DNA from: Clostridia bacterium
GTDB taxonomy: Bacteria; Bacillota; Clostridia; Lachnospirales; Anaerotignaceae
Direction of reading: 5' to 3'
Assembly (NCBI GenBank): GCA_022651385.1
Contig: JALCQR010000003.1
Coordinates: 209,524-273,523, forward strand
Length of the DNA stretch: 64,000 bases
Shown here in pieces: positions 31,348-39,736 of the stretch. Both the position numbers and the translations under genes were made by a program. Each line of letters begins with the position of its first letter. The stretch's first letter is position 1. The notes under the pieces were generated by a model that saw nothing but the letters and a program-made list of their open reading frames with translations, had not been told where the DNA came from and made no database searches.

Positions 31348-31442
31348 AATTAAAATCTCCTTTTTGCTAAGTCTTATTGGTTTTTGACTTTTACAACAAA
31401 GTATGAAACAAATACTTTTTATCTTTCCCGGCCGAAGAAAAA

Positions 31443-31740
31443 TAAAAAAAGCCTTCGTCTTCTGATTAAGAAGACGAAGGCTTGTAAGCGTCCGCGGTAC
31501 CACTTCAATTTATCCCAAATGGGAACTCTGTCAGATACAGGCAATTAAGCCGATATCCTGTCACTATAACGGTTGACGTCCGGTTTAACCTATTCCGCTA
31601 AGCGTTTTCAGCAAACCACTCCAAGGCGAGTTCAATTTTTATTACCTGATATCTCACACCAAACGATATCTCTCTGAAAGGATTTAAAAAATCTACTATT
31701 CCTCATCACAGTGTTGTAAAAGCTAATATAATTTTGTTTG
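31443..31740 (-). promoter_or_regulatory. Leucine T-box riboswitch leader of the leu operon
   Basis: Stem I elements read in order on the minus strand: GATGAGGAATAGTAGA, an AGAGAG bulge, GGTGTGAGATATC, then the specifier region TTGAACTCGCC, giving codon CTC (Leu). Downstream lie the conserved T-box TGGTACCGCGG (complement of 31492-31502) and a terminator whose 15-bp stem is AAGCCTTCGTCTTCT (31449-31483) followed by seven T. Uncharged tRNA-Leu should stabilise the antiterminator and allow leuACDB transcription. Confidence 0.93.
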
Positions 31741-31749
31741 ATGTGACTG

Positions 31750-31778
31750 ATGTTAGCATAAAAAAAAATGGGTGTCAA
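31750..31778 (-). promoter_or_regulatory. Promoter of the T-box/leu operon
   Basis: Minus strand TTGACA (31773-31778), 17 bases, TAACAT (31750-31755). Confidence 0.65.
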
Positions 31779-31889
31779 TACTTTTTTTAAATAACAGCAT
31801 TGAAATTTTTAATAAATTATATTATTTTTATTAATTTAAATGCATATATAAAATCAGTCAGTGGACTTTTTTAATTTCATAAAAAATAT

Positions 31890-31917
31890 TTGCACATAAG
31901 TTTTATTGTAGTATAAT
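31890..31917 (+). promoter_or_regulatory. Promoter of the Ldh2-family gene
   Basis: TTGCAC, 16 bases, TATAAT. Confidence 0.5.
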
Positions 31918-31980
31918 TGGGTTGTTATGGTTTACAAAACATATTAATTTTCCAAAAGTTATAATAATCGGAGGTTTTTT

Positions 31981-33075
31981 ATGGGATACGTAAAAATACA
32001 GTACGAAACATTAAAAACATTTTCAAATGTTGTGTTTGAAAAAATGGGCTTTAATAAAAATGACGCCGGCATAATCACGGATGTTTTGCTTACAAGCGAC
32101 ATGTACGGAATCGAAAGCCACGGCGTTCAAAGAATGGTTCTTTATTATAAAACGATAAAAAACGGCCGTATACACATGGACGCAAAATGGGAAATAGTTC
32201 ACGAAACTCCTTTAAGCGCCGTAATCGACAATCATTTCGGAGTCGGACAGCTTGTAGGCAATTTTGCAATGAATATGGCGATAGACAAAGCTAAAAAAAG
32301 CGGTATAGGCATTGTTTCCGTAAGAAACTCAAACCATTACGGCATTGCCGGATATTATGCAAAAATGGCATGCAAAGAGGGACTTATAGGCTTTTCAACA
32401 ACAAACAGCGAGGCCATAATGGTTCCAACCTACGGCAGAATGGCAATGCTCGGCTCAAATCCTATAGCCGTTGCCGTTCCGGCAGAGCCATATGATTTTC
32501 TTTTTGATGCCGCAACCACAGTTGTAACAAGAGGCAAAGTTGAGGTATACAACAAAAAAGGCGAGCCTCTTCCTGATGGCTGGACACTTGGCGCAGACGG
32601 TCTGCCGGCTACAAACGCTCCCGACATACTTAAAAACATAAACGAAAAAAGAGGCGGAGGCATACTTCCTCTCGGCGGCGCAACTGAACAGTTCGGCGGT
32701 CACAAAGGCTACGGCTGGGGCATGGTTGCCGAAATATTTTCATCCATTCTTTCAATGGGGCTTACATCTAATCATACGCATATCGGCTCAACAAGCGGCA
32801 CATGCCATTGTTTTGCGGCAATAGATCCTTCTCTTTTCGGCAATCCTGAAGAAATAAAAGAGCACTTTTCAAACTTTTTAAAAGAGTTGAGAGAGTCACC
32901 TAAAGCACAGGGCCAGACACGTATTTACACTCATGGCGAAAAAGAAGTTGAGGCATACAACAGGATTTTAAAAGAAGGCATACCTGTTAACCAAAACACA
33001 CTTAAGGAAATGAAGCTTATTTGTGACGAATACGGTATTGATATGGAAAAATATCTCGGAAAACTTGAGTTTTAA
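31981..33075 (+). CDS. Malate/L-lactate dehydrogenase family (Ldh2/YlbC type)
   Basis: 364 residues of the NAD(P)-dependent malate/lactate/sulfolactate/ureidoglycolate dehydrogenase family, unrelated to the Rossmann-type LDH. Motifs: SDMYGIESHGVQRM, VSVRNSNHYGIAGYY (catalytic His), GRMAMLGSNPIAVAVP, FDAATTVVTRGKVE and FGGHKGYGWGMVAEI. It reduces or oxidises a 2-hydroxy acid; the exact substrate is not deducible. Strong RBS CGGAGG. The ACT protein follows 80 bases later. Confidence 0.88.
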   Translation: MGYVKIQYETLKTFSNVVFEKMGFNKNDAGIITDVLLTSDMYGIESHGVQRMVLYYKTIKNGRIHMDAKWEIVHETPLSAVIDNHFGVGQLVGNFAMNMAIDKAKKSGIGIVSVRNSNHYGIAGYYAKMACKEGLIGFSTTNSEAIMVPTYGRMAMLGSNPIAVAVPAEPYDFLFDAATTVVTRGKVEVYNKKGEPLPDGWTLGADGLPATNAPDILKNINEKRGGGILPLGGATEQFGGHKGYGWGMVAEIFSSILSMGLTSNHTHIGSTSGTCHCFAAIDPSLFGNPEEIKEHFSNFLKELRESPKAQGQTRIYTHGEKEVEAYNRILKEGIPVNQNTLKEMKLICDEYGIDMEKYLGKLEF

Positions 33076-33155
33076 AAAAATTAAACAGACGTTCAGGGTG
33101 TTTTTTTAACGCTCTGTATTTATACATATACGCGGCATTTTTTGAGGTGTTTTAA

Positions 33156-33521
33156 ATGAATTTAAAAGTTATTAAAGAGGATTTTTCAATATGCAAAGTT
33201 CAGTCTTTAAGCGATATAGATTTTGAAAGCAATTATTTATTCATAGGAAAAACCGACGAGGAAATCTCAGTTGTATGCCCTTCTTTATGTACTCCAAAAA
33301 ACACTTTGGAATGTGACCGAGGCTGGAAAGCGTTCAGGATAGAAGGCATACTTGATTTTTCGCTTATCGGGATACTGTCAAAAATAACGTCAATACTTGC
33401 TGAAAATAAAATCGGCATTTTTGCCGTATCAACATACAACACCGATTATGTGCTTACAAAAGAAAAAGATTTCAAAAAAGCTATTTCCTTACTTGAAAAT
33501 TCCGGATATAAAATAATATAA
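33156..33521 (+). CDS. ACT-domain protein (amino-acid-sensing type)
   Basis: 121 residues with an N-terminal beta-rich half (ISVVCPSLCTPKNTLECDRGWKAFRIEG) and a C-terminal ACT domain (FSLIGILSKITSILAENKIGIFAVSTYNTDYVLTKEKDFKKAISLLENSG). This arrangement is common in stand-alone bacterial ACT proteins presumed to bind amino acids. It may sense a metabolite for the preceding dehydrogenase, but that is a guess from adjacency. RBS GAGGTG. Confidence 0.8.
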   Translation: MNLKVIKEDFSICKVQSLSDIDFESNYLFIGKTDEEISVVCPSLCTPKNTLECDRGWKAFRIEGILDFSLIGILSKITSILAENKIGIFAVSTYNTDYVLTKEKDFKKAISLLENSGYKII

Positions 33522-33566
33522 TTGACAATTTAAACGTAAAATAAGAAACATAAAACAAAAATAAAA

Positions 33567-33608
33567 GTGTCGCAAACCATTGATTTTACTTGGTTTTCGG
33601 CACTTTTA
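33567..33608 (-). terminator. tRNA-Pro terminator
   Basis: On the minus strand, AAGTGCCGAAAACCA pairs imperfectly with TGGTTTGCGACACTT and is followed by TTATTTT. Confidence 0.6.
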
Positions 33609-33613
33609 ATAAA

Positions 33614-33686
33614 TCGAGGTGACAAGACTCGAACTTGCGGCCTCTGCGTCCCGAACGCAGCGCTCTACCACCTGAGCCACACCTCG
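33614..33686 (-). tRNA. tRNA-Pro (anticodon CGG)
   Basis: A 73-nt cloverleaf: acceptor CGAGGTG/CACCTCG, D stem GCTC/GAGC, anticodon stem CTGCG/CGCAG with loop TTCGGGA (anticodon CGG, reads CCG), T arm GCAAG-TTCGAGT-CTTGT, discriminator A. CCA is not encoded. It has its own promoter and terminator. Confidence 0.95.
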
Positions 33687-33697
33687 ACAACAATCTT

Positions 33698-33726
33698 ATT
33701 CTAAACATATTGATAGAAAATGTCAA
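33698..33726 (-). promoter_or_regulatory. tRNA-Pro promoter
   Basis: Minus strand TTGACA (33721-33726), 17 bases, TAGAAT (33698-33703), ending 12 bases before the tRNA. Confidence 0.75.
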
Positions 33727-33800
33727 TAGAAAACTGTTATTTGTTTAAAAAATGCAAGTCAAAAGAGCATGTGTGTTATAAATAAAAAAGGAATTCCGGC

Positions 33801-33824
33801 AGCAGGCTAATTGTACCACGCTGG
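33801..33824 (+). repeat. Left imperfect inverted repeat of the beta-helix cassette
   Basis: 24 bases starting AGCAGGCTAATTGTACC; 21 of 24 match the reverse complement of 37269-37292. The repeat lies in the loop of a longer inverted pair (AAAAAAGGAATTCC...GGATTCCTTTTTT, 33785-33836) that looks like a terminator. The remainder of 33727-34043 shows no gene. Confidence 0.55.
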
Positions 33825-34043
33825 GATTCCTTTTTTGAATATCCATGTTTTCAATCACACACTTTCTCGGAAGGTTAAGCTTACATGCATCAATTAACGG
33901 GCTTATCACTCACCGCTTGCCCCGTGAATATAATGTAATTAAATCAACATTTATTCCGAACTTCATTATGATCGCTGCAAGATAAGGCATGAGGCTGTAG
34001 CTTTCGTAAAAGTCCGAGATTCATTTTATTAGGAGAAAAATAT

Positions 34044-37019
34044 ATGGCAGCGATTCAAGTAAAAACCGATTACCCGACTATCCAGTCAGCTGTTGATGCA
34101 GCATCTCCCGGGGATGAAATCCTTGTGGAAGACGGCACTTACCATGAACAGGTGACGGTAAACAAAAGTTATATCAAAATCATTGGCGGAGAAAAAACGA
34201 TTCTCGATGGGAAAATGAATCTCGACACCGGCGTTATTCTCAATAACACAAGCGGTGTGGAAATCAAATCCCTTATCATAAAAAATTACAAAAGCGACGG
34301 GGTGGATATCTTAGGAAGCGGAAATTCTAACAGCATTTTCAAAACTCATTTTTTAAACATCAATTATTACGGCGTTATGCTGGACTCTTCTACTTCAAGC
34401 GATAGAATCGTCGGATGCAGCATAAGCGGTGCGTATTACGGTGTCTATGACTCAGGCAGCTATCTTGTGATGAAAGACTGTGAAACCTCGTACTGCTTTA
34501 GAGGTTTCTATTCCACCGATGATTCAAATAACGCAAATATTATCAATTGTATTATCAATTATAACAACGGCGGAATCTATGTAAACGGTATCGGCACTCA
34601 TATCATCAAAAACAATATACTCGGAGCTGTTGACACAGGCATCTATGCACGTTCAAGTTGTTTCATTGAGGAAAATGTTATAAAAGACACTATTTATAAT
34701 GACGGAATTTATCTCTCAGCAGCAAACAGCACCATCAAAGGAAATCACGTGTGTTCAAACGGGCAAAATGGCATTTATGTTACCTCAAGAAATAATTCGG
34801 TAATCAACAATGAGGTAAACGATAATGCGGGCATCGGCATTCTTATTGTGTCTTACGGGTGTATTATCACTGGCAACTCAGCCTGCGGAAACGGAAGATA
34901 TGACATTGCAAGAAAAATGTCAGATAATATTATACAGGATAATGTCTGCAATAAATGTCTGCCGCCATGGATTTGCAGCAGCGGGACATCTGAAGGACAA
35001 GAAGATATGGTCATAAATCAGGAATTCTACTCAGCTGACATCAAAGTCCCTGAAGATTACCCAACCATTCAGGCTGCTGTTGATGCTGCCGTTTCGGGAG
35101 ATATTATTTTTGTGGAAAGCGGCGTCTACAATGAACAGATTACTATAAAAAAGGACTTTATCAAAATCATAGGCGGTAAAAAAGCTGTCTTAAACGGGGA
35201 AATGCGGCTCGACACCGGATTTATACTCAGTGACACCGTAGGTACAGAGATTAAATCCTTTACCATCAAAAACTTCAGAATTGACGGCATTGACATTTTG
35301 GGCAACAGCAAAAGCAACGTCATTGAAGATACACAAATACTGGATATAAACTATTATGGCATTTCTGTTGATACCTCTTCAGAAAACAACCAGCTTGCCT
35401 ACTGCACAATAGATGGCAACTATGTAGGAATTGTAGACCGCAGCAACGGCCTGCGTATAGACAAAAGCAGTATTTCCTACAATGGACAATTCGGCGTCTA
35501 CTGCACCGGCAACAATATGCGGATTAGCCAAAGCACGGTCCAAGGCAGCCTTATTGACACAGGCATTGAATGTATAGGAAGCGGTATTCAAATATCCGGA
35601 TGCAAAGTTTCTCAAAATGGTTACTGTGGCATCTATATCAATGACAGCAGCACCGTCAAAGAAAACGAGATATCCGAAAATGCATCTCACGGCCTTGTGT
35701 TAATCAGCTCGAATACCGCAAAAAATAATCGCATCTTGTCAAATAAAGGTTACGGCATGTTTGCTTATGATAACAATTCCGTCATTGGCAATATCGTAAA
35801 AGGCAATGAATATACCGGAATAATTTTTTCAAATGATAATATCGTCGAGGATAATACTGCCCAAGAAAACAAGCCGTATGACATGGTTAGAATTATCTCG
35901 AATAACACAATCAGAAACAATACTTGCGGCAAATGCCTGCCGCCGTGGATTTGCGGAGAACAAAGCGAAAGCATGAAGGATAAGGAAATACCGCAGGATT
36001 CTGACGATGAAAATATTCTGGCAACAATTAATGTCCCGGCAGATTATCCAACCATCCAGGCTGCTGTGGATGCTGCTTTTTCAGGAGATATTATTCTGGT
36101 TGAAAACGGCGTATACCATGAGCAGTTGACCATCAATAAGGGCTTTATTAAAATTATCGGCAAAAATAAAACGGTTCTTGACGGAGAGATGAAACTTGAC
36201 AGCGGCTTTACACTCGACAATGCCGACGGTGTTGAAATTAGGTCATTTATAATTGAAAATTTTGCACTCTACGGAATCAATATTCTTGCAAGCAGCGGGG
36301 ATACCATTTCAAAAACACGCATCTTGGACAATTACAATAACATCTACTTAGAGGACACTGCCACAAACTGCGTAATCACAGACAGCATCGTTATGGGCGG
36401 AGGAATGGGAGGCATTACTAATTCAGGCAACAATATGCGTATTGAAAGATGCCAAATCTCGTATAACGGCAGCACAGGAGTCTATTTACGTGACTGCAAT
36501 TTTTATGTCGGTCAAAGTGACATCAGCAACAACTTCGGTAATGGAATCAACTTTTATATTTCCGATTACAGCGCATGTATCATAGGCAATAAGCTATATG
36601 AAAATCGGAATCCGGCTTTGATTGCTAACGGCAGCTGCCTAATCAAGGGCAACGAAATATGCAATACTTTTTCCAGCGCAGTTGGTGCCCTGACCAATAA
36701 CTGTATTGTAGAGGAGAACCTTATTTGCTCAAACAAACAAGACGGCATCATTATGAGGAACGGTTCCTCTGCTATCCGAAACAAAGTGCGTGATAACGGA
36801 AGATACGGCATCGCCGTCGAACAGGGCAATTTTGTTGAGGGCAACACAGTCATGGGCAACAAATACTACGATATTAACAGAACATGGGCAAACAGTATCA
36901 TTAAAAACAATATTTGCGTCAAAAGTTCGCCTCCATGGCTTTGCAAAGAATGCTGTCCGTCACCGGAAACAGACTTGAAAAATGAAGATTTAAACAAGGA
37001 GGAACAATATGAGAATTAG
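34044..37019 (+). CDS. Three-module parallel beta-helix repeat protein
   Basis: 991 residues made of three homologous modules of about 325 residues. Each starts with VPxDYPTIQxAVDAAxxGDxIxVExGxYxExxTxxKxxIKIIG, continues with right-handed beta-helix coils rich in NxIxxN and GI-Y/GIxI turns, and ends with a Cys motif like CxKCLPPWIC (about residues 302-311, 628-637; variant CVKSSPPWLC at about 958-967). There is no signal peptide or membrane segment. Such PbH1 helices bind or cleave polysaccharides or form spore or surface layers, but no catalytic residues are obvious. Isoleucine codons are mostly ATC/ATT rather than the ATA of neighbouring genes, suggesting transfer. RBS TAGGAG. Confidence 0.85.
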   Translation: MAAIQVKTDYPTIQSAVDAASPGDEILVEDGTYHEQVTVNKSYIKIIGGEKTILDGKMNLDTGVILNNTSGVEIKSLIIKNYKSDGVDILGSGNSNSIFKTHFLNINYYGVMLDSSTSSDRIVGCSISGAYYGVYDSGSYLVMKDCETSYCFRGFYSTDDSNNANIINCIINYNNGGIYVNGIGTHIIKNNILGAVDTGIYARSSCFIEENVIKDTIYNDGIYLSAANSTIKGNHVCSNGQNGIYVTSRNNSVINNEVNDNAGIGILIVSYGCIITGNSACGNGRYDIARKMSDNIIQDNVCNKCLPPWICSSGTSEGQEDMVINQEFYSADIKVPEDYPTIQAAVDAAVSGDIIFVESGVYNEQITIKKDFIKIIGGKKAVLNGEMRLDTGFILSDTVGTEIKSFTIKNFRIDGIDILGNSKSNVIEDTQILDINYYGISVDTSSENNQLAYCTIDGNYVGIVDRSNGLRIDKSSISYNGQFGVYCTGNNMRISQSTVQGSLIDTGIECIGSGIQISGCKVSQNGYCGIYINDSSTVKENEISENASHGLVLISSNTAKNNRILSNKGYGMFAYDNNSVIGNIVKGNEYTGIIFSNDNIVEDNTAQENKPYDMVRIISNNTIRNNTCGKCLPPWICGEQSESMKDKEIPQDSDDENILATINVPADYPTIQAAVDAAFSGDIILVENGVYHEQLTINKGFIKIIGKNKTVLDGEMKLDSGFTLDNADGVEIRSFIIENFALYGINILASSGDTISKTRILDNYNNIYLEDTATNCVITDSIVMGGGMGGITNSGNNMRIERCQISYNGSTGVYLRDCNFYVGQSDISNNFGNGINFYISDYSACIIGNKLYENRNPALIANGSCLIKGNEICNTFSSAVGALTNNCIVEENLICSNKQDGIIMRNGSSAIRNKVRDNGRYGIAVEQGNFVEGNTVMGNKYYDINRTWANSIIKNNICVKSSPPWLCKECCPSPETDLKNEDLNKEEQYEN

Positions 37020-37215
37020 CAATATTGAAATTTTAAAGAGGGATTTGGCCCTTCAAAAAAAGAAACTGGAAGACCTTAAAACCTGGGGAAGCGTGAGTAT
37101 TCTAATCGAATCCCAGACCGCCCTTGTCGACAAGCTCGAAAAACAGCTTGAAACAATCCAAGACAATAATAATTCTGATAATCCCGGACTTGATACAGTT
37201 GTTTCAAATTTATAA
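37009..37215 (+). CDS. Small coiled-coil protein coupled to the beta-helix gene
   Basis: 68 residues; starts 11 bases inside the end of the beta-helix gene with a full AAGGAGGAA ribosome binding site, so the two are translationally coupled. A predicted helical hairpin (IEILKRDLALQKKKLEDLK ... ESQTALVDKLEKQLETIQ) is followed by an Asn/Asp-rich tail. The S/Q-x-x-L-x-D-x-L spacing is faintly reminiscent of Spo0E-like phosphatases, but this is weak. It may be a partner or chaperone of the beta-helix protein. Confidence 0.7.
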   Translation: MRISNIEILKRDLALQKKKLEDLKTWGSVSILIESQTALVDKLEKQLETIQDNNNSDNPGLDTVVSNL

Positions 37216-37268
37216 GCAGCCTATGTAACATATTGGACTGAAGGAGCTTTCATTCTTGGCATATATAT

Positions 37269-37292
37269 CCAGCGTAGTATAATTAGCCCGCT
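37269..37292 (-). repeat. Right imperfect inverted repeat of the beta-helix cassette
   Basis: The reverse complement starts AGCGGGCTAATTATACT and matches 33801-33824 at 21 of 24 positions. It lies 54 bases after the coiled-coil gene. Confidence 0.55.
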
Positions 37293-37385
37293 AAATGTGA
37301 TATCCAGTCTATTGTCTTTTTTCCTCATTCAAATTGTAGCCTGAACTTTGTTCTTTAGGCTTGATGTGCAAACGTAACATAACAC

Positions 37386-37432
37386 AAGCAAGGCACTCTA
37401 CAAAATTACATCGTATTGTGCCTTGCTTTTTA
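37386..37432 (+). terminator. Terminator after the beta-helix cassette
   Basis: The 11-bp stem AAGCAAGGCAC (37386-37396) / GTGCCTTGCTT (37418-37428), followed by TTTTATT. Confidence 0.75.
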
Positions 37433-37437
37433 TTATC

Positions 37438-37548
37438 TTAATAGTATTCTTCAGAATTCCTGATACCAGGCATGGCATCATCTATCTGATATACACCAAA
37501 GCCTTCTATCAGCATTTTTACTTCATTGTTCAAAGTTACATAAATCAA
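37438..37548 (-). other. Possible 36-codon ORF or gene remnant after adh
   Basis: Downstream of the alcohol dehydrogenase stop, the frame IYVTLNNEVKMLIEGFG, followed by VYQIDDAMPGIRNSEEYY and a stop, is open from TTG at 37548. The only RBS-like AAGGAAGA is almost adjacent to the TTG, so translation is doubtful. The composition looks protein-like. It may be the tail of a lost gene. Confidence 0.25.
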
Positions 37549-37554
37549 TCTTCC

Positions 37555-38727
37555 TTATTTATATGATTTCTTAAGTACTTCAACAACATCATCATTTGTC
37601 ATCTCACATGGATTTGCTGCAAACAGACCGCCCATGGTTTCACGAGCATTAGTTGCAATTTTATCAAACTCACCAGGAGTGATTCCATAATCGCTCATTT
37701 TGAGTTCTGATACACCACATGCTTTTTGCAAATCCACAAGTGCAGTGATAAAATCCTCTGGCTTATTAGCTTCTTTAAATCCCATTGCCTTTGCCATAGC
37801 TATAAATCTATCATCACAAGCATGCTTTTCAATAAAGAATTCATAGAACGCTTTTGAAATCATAATAAGTCCCGCACCGTGAGTTAACTCATGATGATAT
37901 GCACTCATCGCATGCTCAATTGAATGCTCAGCAGTAGTTACGCTGACGTTCATAACTACACCTGAAAGGGTGTTGGCAAATGCCATGTGTTCTCTTGCTT
38001 CCATATCGCTGCCGTCTTTTACAGCGCGTACAATATATTTAGCTATATTTTCAATAGCTGTAAGTGCATACATATCGCTCATCAGGTTTGCAAATTTAGA
38101 AATATAGCCTTCTGTAGAATGAAAAAGTGCATCAAATCCCTGATAAGCAGTAAATTTAGACGGAACTGTTTTCATCAGTTCAGGGTCAATTATAGAAATC
38201 TTTGGGAACAAACGGTCATCACCACCAAAACCAATTTTTTCATTGGTTTCATCATTTGAGATAACACCCCACGGGTCTGCTTCTGAACCGGTTCCAGCTG
38301 TAGTAGTAATACAGATTATAGGAAGCGGATCATTTACAATTGCCTTTCCTTTTCCAGTGCCGCCAAAAACATAATCCCAGATATCTCCATCGTTTGTTGC
38401 CATTGCAGCAATTGCTTTAGACGCATCCATCACGCTTCCACCACCAAGCGCAACGATAAAATCACATGCATTATCTTTTGCTTTTTTTGCTCCTGCCATA
38501 ACCGTAGATTTTAAAGGATTTGCCTGTACTTGATCAAAGATAACACTATCAATGCCTGCTTTGGAAAGCTCTTCTATGGTACGGTCAAGGGAACCATTTT
38601 CTTTTGTAGATTTACCGTTTGAAATAACTACCATTGCTTTTTTGCCAGGAAGTTTTTGCGTATGCAGCTCGTTGAGCCTTCCTGCTCCGAAAATAAATCG
38701 TGTTGGTATATACATGTTATAGCTCAT
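37555..38727 (-). CDS. Iron-containing alcohol dehydrogenase
   Basis: 390 residues of the type III (iron/zinc) alcohol dehydrogenase family: MYIPTRFIFGAGRLNEL, the NAD-binding VALGGGSVMDASKAIA, ITTTAGTGSEAD, and the metal ligand region GFDALFHSTEGYIS / HSIEHAMSAYHHELTHGAGL. The start is MSYNMYIPTR at 38727 after GGAGGAATTAAAA; an ATG at 38742 lies within the RBS zone. Probably butanol- or ethanol-type aldehyde reduction; the substrate is uncertain. It is monocistronic. Confidence 0.92.
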   Translation of the reverse strand: MSYNMYIPTRFIFGAGRLNELHTQKLPGKKAMVVISNGKSTKENGSLDRTIEELSKAGIDSVIFDQVQANPLKSTVMAGAKKAKDNACDFIVALGGGSVMDASKAIAAMATNDGDIWDYVFGGTGKGKAIVNDPLPIICITTTAGTGSEADPWGVISNDETNEKIGFGGDDRLFPKISIIDPELMKTVPSKFTAYQGFDALFHSTEGYISKFANLMSDMYALTAIENIAKYIVRAVKDGSDMEAREHMAFANTLSGVVMNVSVTTAEHSIEHAMSAYHHELTHGAGLIMISKAFYEFFIEKHACDDRFIAMAKAMGFKEANKPEDFITALVDLQKACGVSELKMSDYGITPGEFDKIATNARETMGGLFAANPCEMTNDDVVEVLKKSYK

Positions 38728-38908
38728 TTTTAATTCCTCCATTGCTTTAAAATTTATTATGTTACACTCTGGTTGCTGAGTTCATTATAATTCTACAACT
38801 TAAAGTTAACTATAAGTCAAGCTTTTATTATAAAATTTTTATTTTCTCCGGCACATACCCAAAAAGACAGCCTGAAACCCGTTGTTCTTTTAGAAGTTTT
38901 CATAAATA

Positions 38909-39526
38909 TTAGTAATTGTTAGATTTGCACTTCTGTATAAATAGCTCAATTACTTTATTTTCTTTTTCAATGTCGGCGTTAAGTCTTCCAAGTCTATCAC
39001 ACTTACCCAATAAAGCTATTTCATTAATATCAACTTGTTCTTTCATTTCCGGAATAGCGGCAAACGGCAAGTTATTCACTACATATAAAATTTGCATATG
39101 CCATCTAACTAATGCTGCGACGTTACTAATAAATTCTTTGTCGTCTGTAAATTCAGTTAAGAATTTCTCAACAAGATTAGCTCCTGCTTTCTCATGATTA
39201 TATGATGTGATTCTGCCTTTTCTTATTTTAGTAGTTGAATATTTGCCAACATCATGAAGCAAAGCAGACCACATAAAAACCCTCATATTTTTGCTTTTAT
39301 ATTTTACTTTAGCAGCTTCATCAACTACTAACATTGTATGATTCCATACATTGCCTTCAGGATGATGTGTAGGAGATTGTTTAACGGTCTTTAATTTATA
39401 TATCATGTCAAATGGATATAATTGAAACAATGGATTATCTGCAACGATATTTAAGAACTGTGATGGCGTTTTATCATGCATTAAATGTGATTCTATTTCT
39501 TCAAATAATTGATTTAATGGTTTCAT
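38909..39526 (-). CDS. HD-domain phosphohydrolase
   Basis: 205 residues with HD-superfamily metal ligands: HHPEGNVWNHTMLVVDEA, ALLHDVGKYSTTK, YNHEKAGANLV and VRWHMQILYV. It resembles the stand-alone HD proteins related to the C-terminal half of CCA-adding enzymes. Presumably hydrolyses a phosphoester; substrate unknown. RBS GAGGAAG. Confidence 0.85.
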   Translation of the reverse strand: MKPLNQLFEEIESHLMHDKTPSQFLNIVADNPLFQLYPFDMIYKLKTVKQSPTHHPEGNVWNHTMLVVDEAAKVKYKSKNMRVFMWSALLHDVGKYSTTKIRKGRITSYNHEKAGANLVEKFLTEFTDDKEFISNVAALVRWHMQILYVVNNLPFAAIPEMKEQVDINEIALLGKCDRLGRLNADIEKENKVIELFIQKCKSNNY

Positions 39527-39654
39527 TATTTCTTCCTCGCATATATAGTATTATACTTTATTATGGGCAGTATATTATTTCAAATACATACTTTAATAAT
39601 ACACTTAAAACTTTCGTTAAATTCGGTGATTCCCTGAACCATAATACAAACAAT

Positions 39655-39682
39655 AAAAAAACAAGCCTAATTAAAGGCTTGT
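39655..39682 (-). terminator. Terminator of the chemoreceptor gene
   Basis: On the minus strand ACAAGCCT-TTAATT-AGGCTTGT is followed by TTTTTT. Confidence 0.75.
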
Positions 39683-39736
39683 CAAAAAATGTGCTTAGAA
39701 TTACACTATATTTTTATGTAAGAAAGCTTCTGTTTT

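Noticed and set aside
31348..31503. A 52-codon N-terminal extension of LeuA (starting at 31503).
   Set aside because: It lies in the T-box antiterminator/terminator; the RBS AAAGGAG and the family start place LeuA at 31347.
33614..33836. The paired repeats near the tRNA were considered as a tRNA-targeted integration site (att).
   Set aside because: No duplicated tRNA 3' end is visible on the far side of the cassette and no integrase is present.
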